Part shown: positions 1 to 6,471 of the stretch, piece after piece | How positions within the stretch are numbered: position 1 is the stretch's first letter | How the letters are laid out: each line of letters opens with the position of its first letter | Assembly: GCA_946055365.1 (NCBI GenBank) | Contig: CAMGFM010000040.1 | Location: 1-9,148 of the forward strand | Source: an uncultured Prevotella sp. | Lineage (GTDB): Bacteria > Bacteroidota > Bacteroidia > Bacteroidales > Bacteroidaceae | Direction of reading: 5' to 3' | DNA length: 9,148 bases | Program-made: the position numbers and the translations under genes | Notes under the pieces: generated by a model | Told to the model about the DNA's origin: nothing | What the model saw: only the letters and a program-made list of their open reading frames with translations | Database searches by the model: none

Positions 1-95
1 AGTAAAGTGTCCCGATGCCCAAATAGCGCATGTCAGCGCAAGCGTGCGGCACAGGCGACAGTGCAGAAATCAAAACAAAGATAAATACACTCATC

Positions 96-2162
96 ATGTA
101 CAAGAGGACAGACACAAGCTCCAAAAGGACATCCACATGGAGGAAAGTGACAGCCAGGCTCACGCTGGTGGTAGTGACCGTGGCCATAATAGTATGGACG
201 CTGCCGAGAGAGCAAGGGCAGAAGTTCAAGTATGACATAGGCAAGCCATGGATGTATGGGTCGTTCATAGCCAAGTTTGACTTCCCCATCTACAAGACCG
301 ACGAGACCATCAAGGCGCAGGAAGACTCTCTGCTAAAGACGTTTCAACCCTACTACAACTATGACCGCAGCATAGGCAAGACGGCGGTGGGGAGGTTTGT
401 CAATGACTACCGCGACGGCATACCGGGGCTGCCCCACGCCTATGTGAAGCTCATAGCCGACCGCCTGAGAGCCATCTATGACAGAGGCATCATGGACACG
501 CCCGAATATAACCAGATCTACCGCGACTCCACGACGCAGGTGAGGGTGGTAGACGGCAACAAGGCACAGAGCATAGTGCTGTCGGGTGTCTACTCCACGC
601 TCTCCGCCTACGAGCAGCTGTTTGCCGACGAGATAATATCGTCGCAACGCTCACTGTTGCAGAGGTGCAATCTCAACAACTACATCGAGCCTAACCTCAT
701 CTACGACAAGTCGCGCTCTGACATAGAGCGCAACGACCTGCTCTCATCTATCCCCCCCGCCAGCGGAATGGTGATGAGCGGACAGAAAGTGATAGACCGC
801 GGCGACATCGTAGACGAGTATGCCTATCGCGTGCTTGACTCCTTTGACCGCGAAATGAGACGACGCAACGCCACAAGCAGCGAGCTGACCGACACCATCG
901 TGGGCCAGAGCATCTTCGTGACGCTCATGGTGGGCCTGTTCACCATGTTTCTCGGCCTCTTCAGGCAGGACTATTTCAGAAAACCGCGCTCCATAGCCAT
1001 GCTCTACGCGCTGATAACGATATTCCCGGTGCTGGTGTCGCTGATGATGCGCCACAATCTGCTGAGCGTCTACATCGTGCCGTTTGCCATGGTGCCTATA
1101 TTCGTGAGGGTGTTCATGGACTCTCGCACCGCCTTTATATGCCATGTCACCATGGTGCTTATATGCACGGCGGCCGTGAGATACCAGTATGAGTTTATCA
1201 TCATACAGATAGTGGCAGGCCTCTTCGCCATATTCTCACTGCGCGAGCTCACGCGGCGTGCACAGGTGTTCAAGACAGCCATCACCGTGGGCGTGAGCAG
1301 CTCCATAGTGTATATGACCATGCAGATGATGCAGGACAATGACTTCACGATGATGGACACCGACATGTACACACACTTCGTTGTCAACTCCATACTCCTG
1401 CTCCTGACCTATCCTCTCATGTATATCATAGAGAAAACCTTTGGCTTTGTGTCGAGCGTCACGCTCTTTGAACTGTCAAACACCAACCGCGGACTGCTCA
1501 GAGACCTCTCAGAGAAGACCCCAGGCACATTCCAGCACTCCATAACGGTGGGCAACCTCGCCGCCGAGATAGCCAACAAGATCGGGGCAAACTCACTGCT
1601 CGTGAGGACAGGCGCACTCTACCACGACATAGGCAAGATGGTGAAGCCTGCCTACTTCACCGAAAACCAGGCAGGAGTGAACCTCCACAACGCCCTGAGC
1701 TATAAGGAGAGCGCAAACATCATCGTGTCGCACGTGACGGAGGGCATGAAGATGGCGGAAAAGGAAAACCTGCCTGCCATCATACGCGACTTCATAGTGA
1801 CCCACCACGGCAGGGGACTGACAAAGTATTTCTACATAAAATACAAGAACGAGCATCCCGACGAGGAAGTTGACCCCACACCGTTCCAATATCCCGGTCC
1901 CGACCCCATGACACGCGAACAGGCCATACTGATGATAGCCGACGGCGTGGAGGCAGCGTCACGCTCCCTGCCCGAATATACGGAGGAAAACATCTCAATG
2001 CTGGTGAACAGAATCATAGACAGCATCGTGAGCGAGGGCCATTTCAAGGATTGCCCCATCACATTCAAGGACATAGCCGACGCAAAGGTCGTGCTGATAG
2101 AGCGTCTGAAGTCTATCTACCACACACGCATAGCCTATCCCGAGGAGAAGAGTGCCAAGTGA
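96..2162 (+). CDS. PgpH-like 7TM-HD phosphohydrolase (probable c-di-AMP phosphodiesterase)
   Basis: Inner-membrane metal-dependent phosphohydrolase of the 7TMR-HD family; the Listeria relative PgpH hydrolyses c-di-AMP to pApA, so turnover of that second messenger is the likely role (inference from family). In order, counting from the Met at 96 (688 aa): an N-terminal membrane segment at about 18-36; an extracytoplasmic 7TMR-HDED-type region to about 270 with the GKPW and FDFPIYK signatures typical of Bacteroidetes members; a block of hydrophobic helices at about 274-446; then a cytoplasmic HD domain. Likely metal ligands are H481, H510-D511 (in YHDIGK), H546, H570/H571 (THHG) and D616 (ADGVEA), so the active site looks complete. 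The frame is open from an ATG at 30, but the Met at 96 leaves the short basic N-terminus expected before the first helix; the extra 22 residues look non-homologous. Ile codons are mostly ATA/ATC. The stop codon lies in the first unit of a tandem repeat. No clear promoter is seen upstream. Confidence 0.93.
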   Translation: MYKRTDTSSKRTSTWRKVTARLTLVVVTVAIIVWTLPREQGQKFKYDIGKPWMYGSFIAKFDFPIYKTDETIKAQEDSLLKTFQPYYNYDRSIGKTAVGRFVNDYRDGIPGLPHAYVKLIADRLRAIYDRGIMDTPEYNQIYRDSTTQVRVVDGNKAQSIVLSGVYSTLSAYEQLFADEIISSQRSLLQRCNLNNYIEPNLIYDKSRSDIERNDLLSSIPPASGMVMSGQKVIDRGDIVDEYAYRVLDSFDREMRRRNATSSELTDTIVGQSIFVTLMVGLFTMFLGLFRQDYFRKPRSIAMLYALITIFPVLVSLMMRHNLLSVYIVPFAMVPIFVRVFMDSRTAFICHVTMVLICTAAVRYQYEFIIIQIVAGLFAIFSLRELTRRAQVFKTAITVGVSSSIVYMTMQMMQDNDFTMMDTDMYTHFVVNSILLLLTYPLMYIIEKTFGFVSSVTLFELSNTNRGLLRDLSEKTPGTFQHSITVGNLAAEIANKIGANSLLVRTGALYHDIGKMVKPAYFTENQAGVNLHNALSYKESANIIVSHVTEGMKMAEKENLPAIIRDFIVTHHGRGLTKYFYIKYKNEHPDEEVDPTPFQYPGPDPMTREQAILMIADGVEAASRSLPEYTEENISMLVNRIIDSIVSEGHFKDCPITFKDIADAKVVLIERLKSIYHTRIAYPEEKSAK

Positions 2163-2252
2163 GGGCATACACGCATAGACTATTCTGAGAAGAAGACCCC
2201 AAGTGAGGCCACACACGCATAACATATCACGAGGGTAAAAACCCGAGTAAGG
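2120..2252 (+). repeat. Three-copy 44-45-bp degenerate tandem repeat over the 3' end of the HD gene
   Basis: Units are 2120-2164, 2165-2208 and 2209-2252, with a partial fourth start (TCACACACC) at 2253-2261. The shared features are CACACGCATA near the start of each unit, a purine-rich GAGAAG-type middle, and an AAGTGAGG or GAGTAAGG end. Unit 1 contains the last codons and the TGA stop (2160-2162) of the HD phosphohydrolase. Read in the same frame past the stop, unit 2 gives GHTRIDYSEKK, which matches the genuine C-terminus HTRIAYPEEK. The extra units therefore look like duplicated coding sequence now outside the gene. The third unit is the most diverged. Confidence 0.8.
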
Positions 2253-2263
2253 TCACACACCAA

Positions 2264-2325
2264 CCACAAAAAGGCGGAGGCAACAGCGTCTGTAAACGGC
2301 GCATGATGCCTCCGCCTTTTTGTGG
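2264..2325 (+). terminator. Strong hairpin terminator after the HD phosphohydrolase gene
   Basis: A perfect 19-bp inverted repeat (arms 2264-2282 and 2307-2325) encloses a 24-base loop. The arms have a GGCGGAGG core next to a run of five A on the left and the matching five T on the right, so the structure carries a T-rich end when transcribed either way. It stands 101 bases after the HD gene stop and is best read as its intrinsic terminator. It could also stop leftward transcripts leaving the island. Confidence 0.85.
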
Positions 2326-2430
2326 GGTGTAGACAGGACATCGCACTGACACGCACCGCCTGCCGCAGATGACCTAATGCGCCTCGTGGGCAATCACAAG
2401 ATCATGTGCAGAGTAAAAAAAGGAGCGCGC

Positions 2431-2507
2431 AAAGTGGCACTCCACAACAACAGAGTGGCACTTTCTCACTGCCAAAGTGCCACTTGACGATGATAGAGTG
2501 CCGCTTT
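2431..2507. repeat. Palindrome array A, four 13-bp units at 21-22-bp spacing
   Basis: Units start at 2431 (AAAGTGGCACTCC), 2452 (AGAGTGGCACTTT), 2474 (AAAGTGCCACTTG) and 2495 (AGAGTGCCGCTTT), giving steps of 21, 22 and 21. Each is an imperfect dyad of the AAAGTG-N-CACTTT type, separated by 8-9-base spacers. Units 2 and 3 are inverted relative to each other and could form an 11-bp stem (2454-2464 with 2474-2484) with a 9-base loop. The last spacer is ACGATGAT, and a related spacer occurs in arrays B and C. The array lies between the convergent HD and DUF1016 genes. Confidence 0.85.
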
Positions 2508-2512
2508 GTGAT
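2497..2512. repeat. Left member of a 16-bp inverted repeat flanking the island
   Basis: AGTGCCGCTTTGTGAT is the last unit of array A plus five flanking bases. Its reverse complement, with one mismatch, is at 4141-4156, at the far edge of the island. The first 11 bases are identical, and the CCGC variant occurs in no other array unit of the window, so the pair is more alike than array units in general. A small dyad (2509-2522) overlaps its inner end. Confidence 0.6.
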
Positions 2513-2544
2513 TACATAATCAACGCTATTGACTTTGACTGATG

Positions 2545-2552
2545 TATGTTTG
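2545..2552 (+). promoter_or_regulatory. Possible -7 promoter box ahead of the hsdR remnant
   Basis: TATGTTTG matches the Bacteroidetes -7 consensus TAnnTTTG and sits 46 bases before the ATG of the hsdR-like remnant, a reasonable leader length. No TTTG -33 element is seen at the usual distance, so this is weak and may be chance in AT-rich DNA. Confidence 0.3.
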
Positions 2553-2598
2553 CTTTCTATATACGGCTTAGGGGGAGACTGCTAAAAATACAGTTGAT

Positions 2599-2649
2599 AT
2601 GTCGAAATTCAATGAAGCAACAAGGGTACAGATGCCAGCAATGGTACAT
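2599..2649 (+). pseudogene. 5' remnant of a type I restriction subunit gene (hsdR), 17 codons
   Basis: From the ATG at 2599 the frame reads MSKFNEATRVQMPAMVH, which resembles the start of Bacteroidales type I restriction R subunits (pattern FNExTRVQxPAxxHLxRLGY). After His17 the similarity stops and the frame runs antisense into the 3' end of the DUF1016 gene, whose stop codon is at 2658-2660. The breakpoint is thus between about 2649 and 2658. HsdR is a translocating endonuclease of roughly 1,000 residues, so essentially all of it is gone. The match is from memory of the family and is short; the context (DUF1016 nuclease, recombinase remnant) supports it. Confidence 0.55.
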
Positions 2650-2657
2650 TTTATCTT

Positions 2658-3698
2658 TCAATCCTCCTTCTTCTTATTCTGTGCAAATTTCTTTACTTCA
2701 TTGATTTCATCAATAAGTTGTTCTGACGAAGGGAGATACAGTTTATACTCACTGGCATGGATGCTATGATTATCCTCTGGCAATGTCATACGAACAACTG
2801 TATCGTTTTTCTCGGTACACAGAAGTATTCCTATGGTAGGATTTTCGTCAGGGAGTTTCTCGTTACGGTCGTAGTAATTGACATACATTTGCAACTGCCC
2901 CAAATCTTGATGAGTCAATTTGCCTGTCTTTAGCTCTATAACGACATGGCAACGCAACAGACGGTTATAGAACACGAGGTCGGCAAAGAACTCGTCGTCT
3001 TCTATCAAAAGACGTTTCTGCCGCGCAACAAAGGAGAAGCCCTTACCCATTTCGAGAAGGAAATCTGTCAGGTGAGTAATGATTGCAGACTCAAGGTCTT
3101 TCTCGTAATAACTGCTTTCCCTGTGAAGCCCAAGAAATTCAAGTACCATAGGGTCTTTGATGATTTCAGCAGGACTCTCGGGGATGCGTTCCTTACGAGC
3201 TACAGCAAGCACACTCTCCTTGTCATTGCTCATCAGCAGACGCTCATAAAGCATCGAATTGATTTGTCTCTCAGTCTCGCGTGCTGTCCACGAATTATTG
3301 ACAGATTCTAATTCGTAATACTCTCGTTTGTCGGAATCGGATATTTGAATCAGCCTTCTATACTGTGACCAGTTTAATTGCGAACGCAGCGTGTTCGCAA
3401 TTGGATAAGTTCTATAAAACTGTCTTGCTTGCTCCAATTGTCGCACTCCAAAACCACTACCGTATTCGGGTTCAAGAAGTTTAGCCAGGCTTTTAGTAAG
3501 ATAAGCACCATAGTCAGCACGATCCTTACCTTGTTGTTCTTCCTCGAATATGCGTTGTCCTAAGTGCCAATACATTTGCACACGACAGAAATCGACACTG
3601 CGCACGGCATTTTTGCGTGAAGTCTCGATGATTTTACAGACATCGCTATATAGCGTATCTATTTGCCGAACTTGTGATGACTGATTATCTTGTTTCAT
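2658..3698 (-). CDS. DUF1016/YhcG-type PDDEXK nuclease domain protein
   Basis: A 346-aa protein of the DUF1016 (YhcG) family: an N-terminal helical DUF1016_N-type domain (about 10-160, with YWHLGQRI and a SGFGVRQLEQARQFY stretch) followed by a PDDEXK nuclease-like fold (about 190-330). Probable catalytic residues are D240 (FFADLVFYN), E255 and K257 (IELKTG), followed by a QLQMYVNYYD helix. Length and motifs look complete. Such genes are often found beside or inside type I restriction-modification loci and mobile elements; the biochemical role is not settled. The frame stays open to an ATG at 3758 that overlaps the recombinase stop (ATGA). I chose the Met at 3698 because a -7 box (3717-3724) lies inside the extension and because family members begin near this residue. 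The gene is visibly more AT-rich, with more ATT and AAT codons, than the flanking backbone genes, in keeping with acquisition from elsewhere. Confidence 0.88.
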   Translation of the reverse strand: MKQDNQSSQVRQIDTLYSDVCKIIETSRKNAVRSVDFCRVQMYWHLGQRIFEEEQQGKDRADYGAYLTKSLAKLLEPEYGSGFGVRQLEQARQFYRTYPIANTLRSQLNWSQYRRLIQISDSDKREYYELESVNNSWTARETERQINSMLYERLLMSNDKESVLAVARKERIPESPAEIIKDPMVLEFLGLHRESSYYEKDLESAIITHLTDFLLEMGKGFSFVARQKRLLIEDDEFFADLVFYNRLLRCHVVIELKTGKLTHQDLGQLQMYVNYYDRNEKLPDENPTIGILLCTEKNDTVVRMTLPEDNHSIHASEYKLYLPSSEQLIDEINEVKKFAQNKKKED

Positions 3699-3716
3699 TT
3701 GCGCTCTACTTGAGCA

Positions 3717-3724
3717 CAAAGGTA
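3717..3724 (-). promoter_or_regulatory. -7 promoter box for the DUF1016 gene
   Basis: On the minus strand this reads TACCTTTG, an exact match to the Bacteroidetes -7 consensus TAnnTTTG, preceded by a run of six T. It lies 18 bases before the ATG at 3698, giving a short leader of roughly a dozen bases. No good TTTG -33 element is seen. The same octamer precedes the histidine kinase gene. Its position supports translation from 3698 rather than 3758. Confidence 0.6.
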
Positions 3725-3754
3725 CGAAAAAACGGCATATATAGGGCGATCCCG

Positions 3755-4130
3755 TCATCCAAGATACTCTTTGTGAGCTATTTTAACATTGTTTTGGTTT
3801 ACAATGGCATATTGAAGTGTCCTTTCTATGCGCACATGCCCCAATAATCGCTGCACTTGTTCAATTGGCATCCCTTTGTGAAGACGTCTGGCTGGGCTTT
3901 TGGCTATATAGTCTTCATCTTCAAGCCAAGCAAAGAAGCTGGAGAATATGCGGCGCATGTTGTCGATAGTTACTTTGCAGCTTCCTTTGTCTGCTTGATA
4001 GGCAGACAAGTATTGCCGAAAATCTGCTGTTGAAACATGGCATACGGCAACAGCCACCATCAAAAGCATCCTTTCTATGGTATGCCGATAGTATGCCATG
4101 TTTTTTCAGAACAGCCCTCCATCTTCTAGG
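3755..4130 (-). pseudogene. Tyrosine recombinase/integrase, catalytic core deleted and frameshifted
   Basis: The open part (4099-3755, 114 codons) joins two ends of a Bacteroidales site-specific tyrosine recombinase. Residues 1-69 are the N-terminal SAM-like DNA-binding domain (MAYYRHTIERML to SPARRLHK). Residues 70-114 are the extreme C-terminus (GMPIEQVQRLLGH, then LQYAIVNQNNVKIAH) with the likely nucleophile Tyr in LQYA. The middle, some 170 residues with the catalytic Arg and the HxxR motif, is missing; the join is near 3875-3880, at an AAAGGG that both ends would share. Upstream, the frame from 4122 encodes MEGCSEK, which belongs directly before this domain; one A lost from the A-run at 4101-4106 would explain the shift, and a TAG lies just before it. 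The product cannot recombine DNA. The parent family inverts or integrates DNA, including hsdS segments in some type I restriction loci. The stop overlaps a possible upstream start of the DUF1016 gene. Confidence 0.85.
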
Positions 4131-4140
4131 CATACATGAG

Positions 4141-4156
4141 ATCAAAAAGCGGCACT
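4141..4156. repeat. Right member of a 16-bp inverted repeat flanking the island
   Basis: ATCAAAAAGCGGCACT is the reverse complement of 2497-2512 with a single mismatch. It includes the first unit of array B plus five bases on the island side. The recombinase remnant ends about ten bases inside it. The two copies would delimit a segment of about 1.66 kb carrying the hsdR, DUF1016 and recombinase remnants. Confidence 0.6.
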
Positions 4157-4222
4157 ATTGTTTCGTAAAGTGGCCCTTTAGCATCGTGAAGTGACACTTT
4201 AGCCACACGAAAGCGTCACTTT
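4146..4222. repeat. Palindrome array B, four 13-bp units at 21-22-bp spacing
   Basis: Units start at 4146 (AAAGCGGCACTAT), 4167 (AAAGTGGCCCTTT), 4188 (GAAGTGACACTTT) and 4210 (AAAGCGTCACTTT), with steps of 21, 21 and 22. Read on the minus strand, the spacer between the second and third units is ACGATGCT, close to the ACGATGAT of array A on the plus strand, so B looks inverted relative to A. It lies in the divergent gap between the recombinase remnant and the histidine kinase gene, ending 127 bases before the kinase -7 box. Confidence 0.82.
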
Positions 4223-4349
4223 GTGACAAAAGGCAGGGCAGACACTCCACTCTGGCGTGCCATGAGCGCAGGCGCAGAGGCAAAGGCGGTGACACTGTTT
4301 TTTTATTTTTTCAGATGTAATATATTTTTTCGTTTTTGAGAAAAATGCT

Positions 4350-4357
4350 TACCTTTG
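4350..4357 (+). promoter_or_regulatory. -7 promoter box for the kinase-regulator operon
   Basis: TACCTTTG matches the Bacteroidetes -7 consensus TAnnTTTG exactly and follows an AT-rich tract (4299-4345). A TTTTTG at 4333-4338 is too close to serve as a standard -33 element, and a T-run at 4325-4330 is the only candidate at the usual distance. Only four bases separate the box from the ATG at 4362, so transcription would begin at or within a few bases of the start codon. Confidence 0.65.
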
Positions 4358-4361
4358 CGTT

Positions 4362-6431
4362 ATGAATAGAAGTCACTGCCTATACACGACATTAACCAAG
4401 ACTGTTGTCTGGCTTGCACTCTGCATATCGGCGTCACTCTCCTGCGACAGGCGACACACGGGAGAGGGCGACACGTGCGGCAAGAGCAGGCTGGCAGTCC
4501 TTGACGACTCCATAGCCAACTTTGCAGCCTCGGCCATGGACTCCGTGGCAAAGGGCATGGCAGAGGCCAAGGACAGCGTGACCCATTATGAATACTATGC
4601 AAGGCAGGTGGTGTTCATGGCACAGAAGTCTACCTACAAGGAAGCGCAGGCCCACTTTGACAGAATAACGCAGTTTGTGGACCGAGAGAGAGCTGCCCGG
4701 CGCAAGAAAGACGACCCTGCCATGGAGCACAGGCTCAACGCGTTGCTCGCAAAGGTGCTGGTGTCAAAGGCTATATGCAACTTTCACTGCCACGGCGACC
4801 CTCAAGCCACCCTGCAACACTACATGCAGGCCTACTTACTTATGGAGCAGAACGGCGACATGCACAGCGTGCCAGACCTCTGCGCCAACATCGCCGACGT
4901 GTTCCTGCAAGACAACAACATCCCAGAATGTATCAACTGGTATAGAAAGGCCCTCTTCGTGGCAGACTCGCTGCACCACCCCAAGGAGAGAAGCGCGACA
5001 ATATACCTCGGACTCGCGCAGGTGTATCTCTCACTGCACGACTACAAGACTGCATATGGCTACTATAACGAGCTTGAAGACAAGCTACACAACATGACAC
5101 CTGCCATGCAGATCTACTTTCTCAACAACCTCGGCAACTACTATTACTTCACACGGCAGTATGACATGTCGCTCAAGACGTTCCTGAGGATGAAGAACTA
5201 TATAGAGAGCAACAAAAATCCCGATGACATCGACGGCTATCTGTGCAAGACAAACCTCGCCGACGTGTATCTCAACCTCGACAGCATAGACAAGGCACAA
5301 CAGTATGTGGACGAGGTGGAAAAATTTTTCACCAACGGAGCAGACAGCGTCTGCATCTACTACTGCCACGCCATACGCATAGGCATCGCCGCACGGGGAG
5401 GACAGACAAAGGACGTGAGACACAGCATCGCCGCCACCGACATGGCCGACAACCCGAACATACCGTATAACATTGTGTCTATAAGAAACAAGTATCTGCA
5501 AGAATACTACAACAGCACCGGCAACATAAGGCTCGCCTATGAGTGCATGAAAAGGCACAACGCCTACACAGACTCCATGGAACAGTACATATATGCCATG
5601 AGGGCGGAGGACATAATGACACGTTTCACCAACGACACGCTCAAGCTGCACCACCGGCTGCTCATGGAGCATAAGAACAACGACATCAAGCAGGCCAATC
5701 TCACCAAGACCATTGCCGTGACTGCCACCATAATGGCCATACTGGTCATCATGCTCATGATAATGTATGCAAGAAAGAAGCAGACTCAGGCTAGAATGGA
5801 CATACTAAACCTCAAGATGGACAGCATAAGAAACCGCATATCGCCGCATTTCATGTGCAATGTCATCAACCATAGCATCAACAGAGCCGACACAAAGGCG
5901 GCTGAGCCGCTGCTCAAGATGGCAAAGCTGATAAGGAGCAACCTCGAAATGTCTAACATGCCATGCACCACGCTCAAGAAAGAGATTGACTTCGTGAGGC
6001 AATATGTCAAAATGCAGGACATAATGATGGACGGACAGCTCAACGTGGACATCAACATAGAGCAAGACATGGACACTGCAAAGGTGTATATGCCGCCCAT
6101 GTTCATACAGATACTCGTGGAAAACGCCATCTGTCACGGGCTGAAAGGCCTGGAGGGCAACAAATGCCTGTGCATAAACATATCGCGCGACACCACACAT
6201 GGCGACTATGCCACCACGACCGTGGAGGTGAGGGACAACGGGAGGGGTTTTGACATGAGACGCAACGCACGAATAGGCACAGGGCTGGGGGTCATATCGC
6301 AGACCATTGCCGTCACCAACGAGCGCAACAAGAGAAAAATGAGATTTGACATAAGAAACACCGCCGACAAAGACGGCAACTGCACGGGCTGCACTGCCAC
6401 CATAACCATACCGGACGGCATGGTGTTCTGA
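4362..6431 (+). CDS. TPR-containing membrane sensor histidine kinase (LytS/YehU-type)
   Basis: A 689-aa sensor kinase that should autophosphorylate and pass phosphate to the LytTR regulator encoded next. In order: a signal sequence (about 11-27) ending in SASLSC, where C28 is a possible lipid-attachment cysteine, although the -3 residue is not the usual Leu; a long helical, TPR-like sensor region (about 120-400) with repeated LGLAQVYLSLHDY and LNNLGNYYYFTRQY patterns; a coiled coil (about 405-445); one membrane helix (451-470); a His_kinase dimerisation segment with H496 in ISPHFMCN, the likely phosphoacceptor; and an HATPase_c domain with N-box E587-N588 (LVENAICHG), G1 DNGRGFD (625-631) and G2 GTGLG (639-643). 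All catalytic boxes are present. The TPR part is predicted to be extracytoplasmic. The ATG at 4362 is the only start that keeps the signal sequence. The regulator follows 40 bases later, probably in one operon. The stimulus cannot be read from the sequence. Confidence 0.92.
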   Translation: MNRSHCLYTTLTKTVVWLALCISASLSCDRRHTGEGDTCGKSRLAVLDDSIANFAASAMDSVAKGMAEAKDSVTHYEYYARQVVFMAQKSTYKEAQAHFDRITQFVDRERAARRKKDDPAMEHRLNALLAKVLVSKAICNFHCHGDPQATLQHYMQAYLLMEQNGDMHSVPDLCANIADVFLQDNNIPECINWYRKALFVADSLHHPKERSATIYLGLAQVYLSLHDYKTAYGYYNELEDKLHNMTPAMQIYFLNNLGNYYYFTRQYDMSLKTFLRMKNYIESNKNPDDIDGYLCKTNLADVYLNLDSIDKAQQYVDEVEKFFTNGADSVCIYYCHAIRIGIAARGGQTKDVRHSIAATDMADNPNIPYNIVSIRNKYLQEYYNSTGNIRLAYECMKRHNAYTDSMEQYIYAMRAEDIMTRFTNDTLKLHHRLLMEHKNNDIKQANLTKTIAVTATIMAILVIMLMIMYARKKQTQARMDILNLKMDSIRNRISPHFMCNVINHSINRADTKAAEPLLKMAKLIRSNLEMSNMPCTTLKKEIDFVRQYVKMQDIMMDGQLNVDINIEQDMDTAKVYMPPMFIQILVENAICHGLKGLEGNKCLCINISRDTTHGDYATTTVEVRDNGRGFDMRRNARIGTGLGVISQTIAVTNERNKRKMRFDIRNTADKDGNCTGCTATITIPDGMVF

Positions 6432-6471
6432 CAATTTTTATAGACAAACAGACTCACATCACCATAATATC

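Larger units (their letters stand above)
2163..2657. other. Gene-poor interval between the HD gene and the DUF1016 gene
   Basis: This 495-base interval holds, in order, units 2 and 3 of the 44-bp tandem repeat, a strong hairpin terminator (2264-2325), about 100 bases with nothing recognisable (2326-2430), palindrome array A (2431-2507), a small AT-rich dyad TGATTA-CA-TAATCA (2509-2522), a possible promoter box at 2545-2552 and a 17-codon hsdR-like remnant (2599-2649). No intact gene is visible in it on either strand. Confidence 0.75.

Noticed and set aside
1..16. A further array unit at the left edge (AAAGTGTCCCGATG)
   Set aside because: Only the first half (AAAGTG and a C) fits; the second half does not mirror it, and there is no neighbouring unit at 21-22 bases within the window.
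30..95. Upstream ATG start for the HD phosphohydrolase
   Set aside because: The 22 extra residues do not look like the family N-terminus, which begins shortly before the basic stretch and first membrane helix; the Met at 96 fits better.
2509..2522. TGATTA-CA-TAATCA dyad as a recombinase core site
   Set aside because: No matching copy is found at the other island border, and a 6-bp-arm dyad in AT-rich DNA can easily arise by chance.
2946..3311. Plus-strand 121-codon frame inside the DUF1016 gene
   Set aside because: It is antisense to a well-supported nuclease gene and shows no recognisable domain or start context.
3699..3758. Longer start (3758) for the DUF1016 protein with ATGA coupling to the recombinase frame
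   Set aside because: The -7 box TACCTTTG lies inside the extension, and the extra 20 residues (rich in Cys, Phe and Pro) do not resemble the family N-terminus.
4241..4300. Terminator or fifth array B unit (GGTGACACTG) before the kinase promoter
   Set aside because: The dyad is poor, the half-match is out of step with the 21-22-bp period, and the following T-run is better read as the AT-rich promoter tract.
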